A stretch of DNA of 64,000 nucleotides from Cristatella mucedo. Taxonomy: Eukaryota; Bryozoa; Phylactolaemata; Cristatellidae. The stretch is taken from contig WPIO01000125.1 in the NCBI GenBank assembly GCA_009760855.2, positions 367,001 to 431,000 of the forward strand. Reading direction: 5' to 3'. Every line of letters begins with the position of its first letter. The first letter of the stretch is position 1. The notes below the pieces were generated by a model. It made no database searches and was not told the DNA's origin. It worked only from the letters and a program-made list of their open reading frames with translations. Made by a program: the position numbers and the translations under genes. Below, one piece after another: positions 48,512-64,000 of this stretch.

Positions 48512-49520
48512 AAGCATGATCGAATGGTTAGTGGTAGCATGCTCAATGTCAACAAGCATAGCACAATTAGAGATGGCGTGCACAGGGTCAACATGTAAAT
48601 AGGATTTGCGGTAGCATGCACAGTGTAAGCATGCATAAGCACACAAAGGACAAATCACACGGACCCAATACATGCTATGATAAATAGATGCGTTTTAGCC
48701 TCTTTTTAAATGTCTTCGAATCAGAGGATGTCGTGACTTCAGTCGGGAGTGAGTTCCAGGCTTTGAGAGCATACAAACCAAAGACACGGTCTCTAAAGAA
48801 TTTGAGGCTCCTATGAGGTGTAGCTAAATGATTTGATTCAGAAACGTCGGTGTTACGATGCTGAGCCTGGTGGGGGAGTAGATCTGATTGGTAGGCTGGT
48901 GCCTAAGAATGAGGGGACCTAAAAGTGAGTAACAGAACCTTTAAGCCAATATGTGGCTTGACGGGTAGCCAGTGCAGGTTGGTGAGAAGTGGTTTGATGT
49001 GGCAACTGCGATGCTCACGACAGATAAGTCTAGCTGCAGCGTTTTGCACCAGCTGTAAGCGCATGATAGCACAGGCAGGTAGACCAGCAAGCAGTGAGTT
49101 ACAGAAGTCGAGATGACATTTCACAAATGCATGGACCAATGTAGATGTAGTATCCCTGTCTAAGCCAGCCCAAATTTTAGCAATATTATGGAGCTGTGAA
49201 TTAAAGATGTCTTGACAGGATGTCACAGATGCATAGACCAGCTTGGCCGTGGTTCCATTACCTACTAAACAAGCCCGAGTTTTGGCAATATAATGGAGCT
49301 GAAAGAAGTTAGACTTGACTGTTAAGCTGATGTGGTCATATATTTTGGACATGGGCAACCAGATTTTTTAGCACAGAGGCTACATGAGCTATGCTGCTTA
49401 ATCCGATTTGAGTGTTTGGCTTTCTAGTTTCCAAGTAAAACTAGGTTTGTCCATGGTTATTTAGTTGTTTTCAACGTCATTCAATCTGAGAATGTTTGCT
49501 GCCATCTAAATGCAAATCTC
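48512..49520 (-). mobile_element. LINE family A fragment
   Basis: Minus strand, directly right of the previous LINE. It has an SAYFQLHNIAKIR-like block (here [20 protein letters not shown]), [20 protein letters not shown], and HWLPVKPHIGLKVLLLTFRS. Open for 151 codons at 48903-49358, with an internal duplication of the HNIAKIRA segment. Confidence 0.8.
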
Positions 49521-49597
49521 GGATATGCTAGCTGCAGGCAAGTTGAGAGCTTGAGGTGCATGAAGACAGGGAGAAATCAGAGCTCAGGTACAGATTT

Positions 49598-50335
49598 GTG
49601 TCATAATAATAATAATAATACATTTGATATAGCACCCTCGGAGAACTTAATCTCTTTCTAGGCACTTTACATTTGCTGTAAAGTAAGCACGATCGAATGG
49701 TTAGTGGAAGCATGCTCAATAAACAGCAAGAATAACATGGTTAAGGTGAAATGCACAGGGTCAGCATACAAGTGTGGTTAGTGGCAACATGCAACAGTGT
49801 CAGCATGTATAAGTACATAAAGGACGAATCACAGGGACCCACTAAATGCTCTCATAAATAGATGCATTTTTAGTTTCTTTTTATGTCGACAAGTCAAGAG
49901 ATGTCGTGACTTCAGTCGGGAGAAAGTTCCAGTCTTTGGGAGCATACGAGCTAAAGGCGCGGTTTCCAAAGGATTGGAGGTTTGTACGAGGTATAGCTAA
50001 ACAGTTTGCTTCCGAAAAGCAGGTGGTACGATACTTAGCCTGGTGAGGGAGTAGATCTGATAGGTAGGCTGGAGCCAAAGAATGAAGGAACCTAAAAGTG
50101 AGTGGCAAAACAATGAAGTCGATGTGTTGCTTGACTGAGAGCCAGTGCAGGTCGGGTAGAAGTGGTGGGATGTGGCAACTGTGCCGCTCACGACAGACAA
50201 GCCTAGCTGCAGAGGTTTGCACCAGCTGTAAGCACCTGAGTGCACAGGCCCCCGTAGACCAGCAAGCAGTGAGTTACAGAAGTCAAGACGGGATGGCACA
50301 AATGTGTGGAGCAGTTTATATGTGATATCCTACAT
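49598..50335 (-). mobile_element. LINE family A fragment with ATT tail
   Basis: Minus strand: AAT repeats, then CTCTTTCTAGGCACTTTACA, the 3' UTR, and C-terminal coding remnants DLHWLSVKQHIDFIVLPLTF and [20 protein letters not shown]. Third member of a same-strand cluster. Confidence 0.85.
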
Positions 50336-50691
50336 AAAAATTAAAGCCTTCGTTTTGCTTGGTGATCACATCAGTTAGAAGAATAGTATAAATTGTGCAA
50401 ATAAGTAGACTTTTGAAAGATCCCTGGGATACCCATACTTTAAGGCTCACCGATTGACCGTTGAGTTCTAAACTCAGAAATTCTATTGGTGCGCGGTTGC
50501 AGCAATGACCAGACGAGATGATAGGGGCTTAAGAAGAACTTGCTTCTTAATGGTCACAAAGATAGTGATCAAGTCATCGTCAGCCTTACCTGACGGTTAT
50601 CGATTATATTAACCCTCCCACGACTACCGGTGGGGGTTGCCTGCAACCGTTGTTCTCCGGGCTACTAAAAAAAAGCCACTAGGCCACTGCA

Positions 50692-51210
50692 GATGGTTTG
50701 ACCACATGCCTCCTTTGCTGAAAGAGCTTTGATGGATGCCGGTTTATCAATGGATACAAAGCAAAGTTCGTATGGCTTCTTCATAGCTAGCTGAACTGCT
50801 GCGCCAGTTTCAGTCTCCTCGTACCCTCAGGTCCTATATGGACAATAGATTAGTGGTTCAATTCCTCCACAGAATCTTTTTCTGTGCAGGTCCTAGACTG
50901 GGAAACTCACTTGCACGAATTTTATGCAACGACAACTACTCCCGTGCTGCCGACTATGGCACACCCTTTCCAGCCGTTCTAAACTGCTACTTTCATGCTT
51001 CTCACTACTTCCACTGCTCTCGTGACTCAGCTATGCTTCCAACTTTCTTTTTGTTGCATACGATGAAGTATGTTGACTACCAAATGCTTACAGAAAGCCA
51101 CTTAGGCTCTGAGTGCGCTATACAAAACTCTCCTGCGTAACACCCACATTGTCTTTGTGGAGTTTCAGACAAAGATACAATACAATGCAATACAATATGG
51201 TGACTGGCTA
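50692..51210 (+). mobile_element. LINE family B 3' fragment
   Basis: Plus strand, homologous to 31770-32330: shared GCTGCTACTT/TGCCACTCAC-type blocks, GCGCTATACAAAACTCTCCT, GCGTAACACCCACATTGTCT and TTGTGG. It ends with ATACAATACAATGCAATACA, the family B tail. Confidence 0.75.
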
Positions 51211-54200
51211 TTAGTGCTGCTTTGTATGTAAAGATGGACACACAAACAGTGCACTTTTCAGTATCTTAGCTGAGTTATTATTTAGATTAAGAATGTAATG
51301 AGATAGTATATGGGTTGTTGATGATATCGCAGCTCGGTTAGCATTTGGCCGATGCCTTATTTTTAATGAGTGAGTCTTTCAACATTCAGGATGTGGACTG
51401 ATGTGCTGTTTGGTCACCGAATACAGCAGGCATAATAATTGCACCTAACCACCCAATTTAATCTCTTGTTCACCGATCGTTTCCTTCTCGAGGCAAAATT
51501 CTTTTTCGGCTCCTACTTTCATGGCAGATGGCAGCCAGTAGCTCTGTATTTTGAAAAAAAAATGCTAGTTAAACCAAGATTGCTATTGTGCCTACTGAAG
51601 GATGTTATTTTGCACTTTTTATGTAGATCAATTACCTAAATTCAAGCACCTTAGTTGTGCTAGCCGTCTGGAATTAATCGGCATACCAAGCATAGTTAGC
51701 TGTAAGATGTATGCCTTTAGTGAACTTTATCATTCGAAAATAAGAATGTGTTAGAATTTCTTGTCGTCTATGCAGATATTTGCAGATTTTTGGATAGCAC
51801 ATTAAAAAGACTTAATGTGTCTTTTGCACTTCTATGTTCGGATATACATTTATATTATCTGGCTGTCTGTATCTACCCTCGAAATTCTTGAGGATTTTTA
51901 TGTTATGGCTAATAGTTTTGTATTTGCCTTGTTGGCCTCTCGCCATTCTGGTCTTTAGAATGTAGGGAAATGCCAATTTATAGAAATGTTTTGTTAGTCT
52001 TTTATAGCTGCTCTATCCAACAGGATGAACAGTATACCGTGTAAACTTAAAGACAAACCAGTTATCAGCAAATTATAGTGGTCAGACTAGGAGTTCGCAT
52101 GAGTCTAGATGTTTTGTCCGAGGTCGAACTATCTCTTAGTCAGGCAGTCCATGAGGGATATGTGAGCATGCCTGTGCTAAAGCTGTCAGAACTACAGTGG
52201 TTGGTGCACATGTGCGTGCGAGGCCACAATGTCACAGCTTGGATGTGTTCAGAACACTGATCTCTAGGTTGTCCCTATATTGAGCATAATGACATGCTTT
52301 ACATCTAGCTGCATTATTACAGCTTTTTCGTAGCACCCATTCCTTTATTAGAATTCTGCACAGATATATGTATATTTTCCAACGACTTGAGTATCGTCAC
52401 GTGTGCATGCTTAGAATGTGTTCGCGGATGGGTAATACGTGAGTAGCTCCTTGCTTTTCTCGTATAGGTTGTGCGTGTGGTTGGCCCGGAAGAGAAGAGC
52501 GAAGACAAAAAGCATCACAGCATCATCACGATGTAAATATGGCCTGCATGTCACGTCGAATTCTGTTGTCTCTTGTGTCATGATCTTTCAGATCAGCCTT
52601 TTACATGTTGACAGTAGTGTACAAGCTTGACTGCCCATTCCTGTTAATGGCAGTACCTGGCAATAGTTTTCTGCAGGCTCCCAGTTCTATTAGCATATTA
52701 CACACCGTTGCAATAGGAATTCAACTCATCAACAAGTAATATTGTCCTCCTTTACTTTGTTCAGCACCTTATCTTGCTGATAGTTTGTGTGGGTGATTTG
52801 GCTGTAATTCCATTTATATTTGGCTCCTGGCTTTATTTTGCTACATAAGCTGAACAGGTATTTGATTATAGGAACTGCTACCAGTAAACCTATTTTTCCC
52901 TATGTGTGTAGCTATCAAGGAACCAGACACATGTATCTGTGTAATGTTGTGCTCCGTGCAGTTGGACTGCAAGAGCTGCCAACATCCTCTGTGCTGTAGT
53001 ATAAATGTACCAGTCGTTAGTTGGTTTATACTAATTCAGCCGAGACCTCTTTCGTGATTATAAGTAGACATATGACATTGAAATAATCGCCTGTTGTGGT
53101 CGTGCAAAAGTAATGACTAAAAATAGATTACCATAAATGTATAGCAACTCTTAGAAAATTAGGCAGGGCTTAACACAAGAAGACCCCAACCAACCGTTGG
53201 TATGTACAGACTGTGAATGTGAGGAGTTATCTGGAGAGTGTATACAGAGCAGCATGGTTCTTGATGGCACTTCCCGTGGCGTCTTTAGGAATAATCCATT
53301 GCATGTGACTGGGTACTTGAATGTCCTGTCACGTGAGCATGGAGCTGAGCTTCCTTGGCAGATGCTATGGGACTGCAAGTGATGCTTTAGATAGGAGGCC
53401 AATCTATGTGCACACACGTGTTATTATCTGCATCATATTGTCTGCTTCTTGAAATCCTTGTCCTTCCAATTCACGAATGCTTTCGAGTCTGTGAGGCGGG
53501 AGAAGCCCACTATATTCTCCTTCTCCTTATTTGTCGTGTCTTTCGTCTGCCCCAATTGCACCACCACCCTGCGTAACGACTGAGCTAAATTTGAAACAAC
53601 GATTCTATTGCTGCTCAAAGGGGCCTAGTCTTGCTATATTTTTGCCTGTCAGCCCGGTCCATATTTACAGACTTGGCATATAGAAAGTTGTGGCACCTGT
53701 GCTTGTATGTATCTGTCAATGCAAATTAATTGCCTTCATGTGGGTCTGGCATCTGTTAGATAAAAATGCTACAAGGGTTTCACAAAAAAGGCATCTCTGT
53801 TTCATAAATCTTATATTTGCTGACGATGTATCGGAATGCGGTGCCAATCGGCTTGACGTAGTATTTAATTCCGTGTTTTTGACGAAGTGAGCGGACAAGA
53901 GGTGCCATCTTATAAAGTTTGTGCCATGGCATCGTGGGCAAAAGGCTCCAAAGAGAAATCACGATGCACGAAGTGCACAAGGTCAGGTAGCAGGCAAGAA
54001 GATTGTATCACTGCATCACTCGAGAAAGGTTGCACATGAGCCACTAGTGCCAATAGGTAAAGCAACACTGACTGAGAATGGGCCAAGGCATATTCTGCAA
54101 TACCAACTGCTGTCACTACTAGGTAGCAGCTGCTTTTCTTGTTTGCTTTTGGTTGCACCTTGAGATAGAAAAATGCATGCACCATAGTCAAGCTGTATCA

Positions 54201-54342
54201 AGACTGCATGCTAATCTTTTCTTCATTGATAGCGCTACTATGCTCACCTCTGCAGGATTCTGTTGTAAATATATGCCTCCCTGCTACTATAGCACTGTCG
54301 TTTCCATGCTTCAGTTGTGGCAGTGCTTGTCTTATTGTGCAG
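51211..54342. other. Upstream of the first recognised SLC38A9 exon
   Basis: 3.1 kb with no secure exon. The exon preceding 54343 must end with two bases of a split codon; I could not find one with the expected SLVTIF-like sequence. Short frames at 52078-52260, 53170-53382 (plus) and 53780-53980 (minus) have no known family. Confidence 0.5.
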
Positions 54343-63483
<9,141 letters not shown>

Positions 63484-64000
63484 GTAAGAGCAGCAGCTTG
63501 AATTGATGTCCTGTTCTTTTGTTTTTGAGCACATAAATGTGTACATGCTGCAAGGGAGAAAACCCGGATAAGATGCACTTTGCTGCCTTTCTTCTATGTC
63601 ATATTCACATGCGTAGCCATATTGGAACTAACTGTAGAGATACGATAACATTTTTTAGCAAATGTACTGAAATAAAGGTATATTAATCTAGCCTTGAGAA
63701 AATCAGTTAGCTTGTAAGATCCTTAGCTAGCAACTGTGGTAAAAAAAATAAGTATAGTGAACAATTGAGTGTGATTACTAGCCATGCTTGCAGTCTTTTG
63801 AACAAGCTTTCATAAATCAGTGGCGATCGCCTATGATATCCATATTTAAAGCATTATGCGATAGTCTCACCACCACCGCAGAGGCTATTGTTTTTAATGC
63901 TCTTAGATCAAGGCATTCAAGTGCTTTCTGGTTTAAAAGGCATATCCTCGACCAGATCATCAAGTCATTGGAATGATATGCAAATGTGCTTCTTAGCTGA
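63484..64000. other. SLC38A9 intron after the third exon
   Basis: Starts at the donor GTAAGA. No further SLC38A9 exon was recognised before the window ends. Confidence 0.6.

Noticed and set aside
53690-53890. Plus-strand frame as the missing upstream SLC38A9 exon
   Set aside because: No SLVTIF-like sequence and no donor leaving two bases of the split codon.

Overview
The window is intron-rich nuclear DNA from an animal, almost certainly an invertebrate. Its three genes are long, phase-consistent exon/intron chains of metazoan proteins. The rest is a dense layer of non-LTR retrotransposons, tRNA-derived SINEs, DNA transposons and microsatellites. No host RNA gene, CRISPR array or bacterial feature was seen. 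The species cannot be fixed from the sequence alone. A short SPIN-type hAT element would fit a lineage exposed to horizontal transposon transfer, such as a blood-feeding arthropod or a mollusc, but that is inference.

Layout. (1) About 0.56-35.18 kb, minus strand: tankyrase. I reconstructed 20 coding exons (1132 complete codons) in which every splice junction keeps frame. They cover five ankyrin repeat clusters, a SAM domain and the first part of the PARP catalytic domain. The last exons, with the catalytic Tyr and Glu and the zinc site, lie beyond the left edge. (2) 40.20-45.43 kb, minus strand: complete three-exon PXMP4 (peroxisomal membrane protein 4), 203 residues. (3) 54.34-63.48 kb, plus strand: three internal exons of SLC38A9, the lysosomal arginine transporter/sensor. 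Its 5' exons are not securely found and its 3' exons lie beyond the right edge. PXMP4 and SLC38A9 are divergent; tankyrase and PXMP4 are in tandem.

Mobile DNA. Two LINE families of the L2/CR1 type occur. Family A ends in (ATT)n and includes one near-complete minus-strand copy with endonuclease and reverse transcriptase remnants (24.98-27.34 kb) and two very similar plus-strand copies (37.1 and 58.1 kb). Family B ends in TACAA-like repeats (31.8 and 50.7 kb). A tRNA-derived SINE with polymerase III A and B boxes is present in about a dozen copies. DNA transposons include a SPIN-like hAT MITE (42.4 kb), a pogo-like element (2.1-3.0 kb), a 1,008-bp Tc1-like element with 13-bp inverted ends (60.8 kb) and a relative (11.7 kb). 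There are also two large foldback elements bounded by TTAA-like ends (27.4 and 30.4 kb) and, between them, an inverted pair of transposase relics (28.7-29.7 kb). Several insertions are nested.

The three genes are housekeeping functions (poly-ADP-ribosylation, peroxisome membrane, lysosomal amino-acid sensing) with no evident shared pathway. I do not see a new gene system here; the most unusual material is in the mobile elements.
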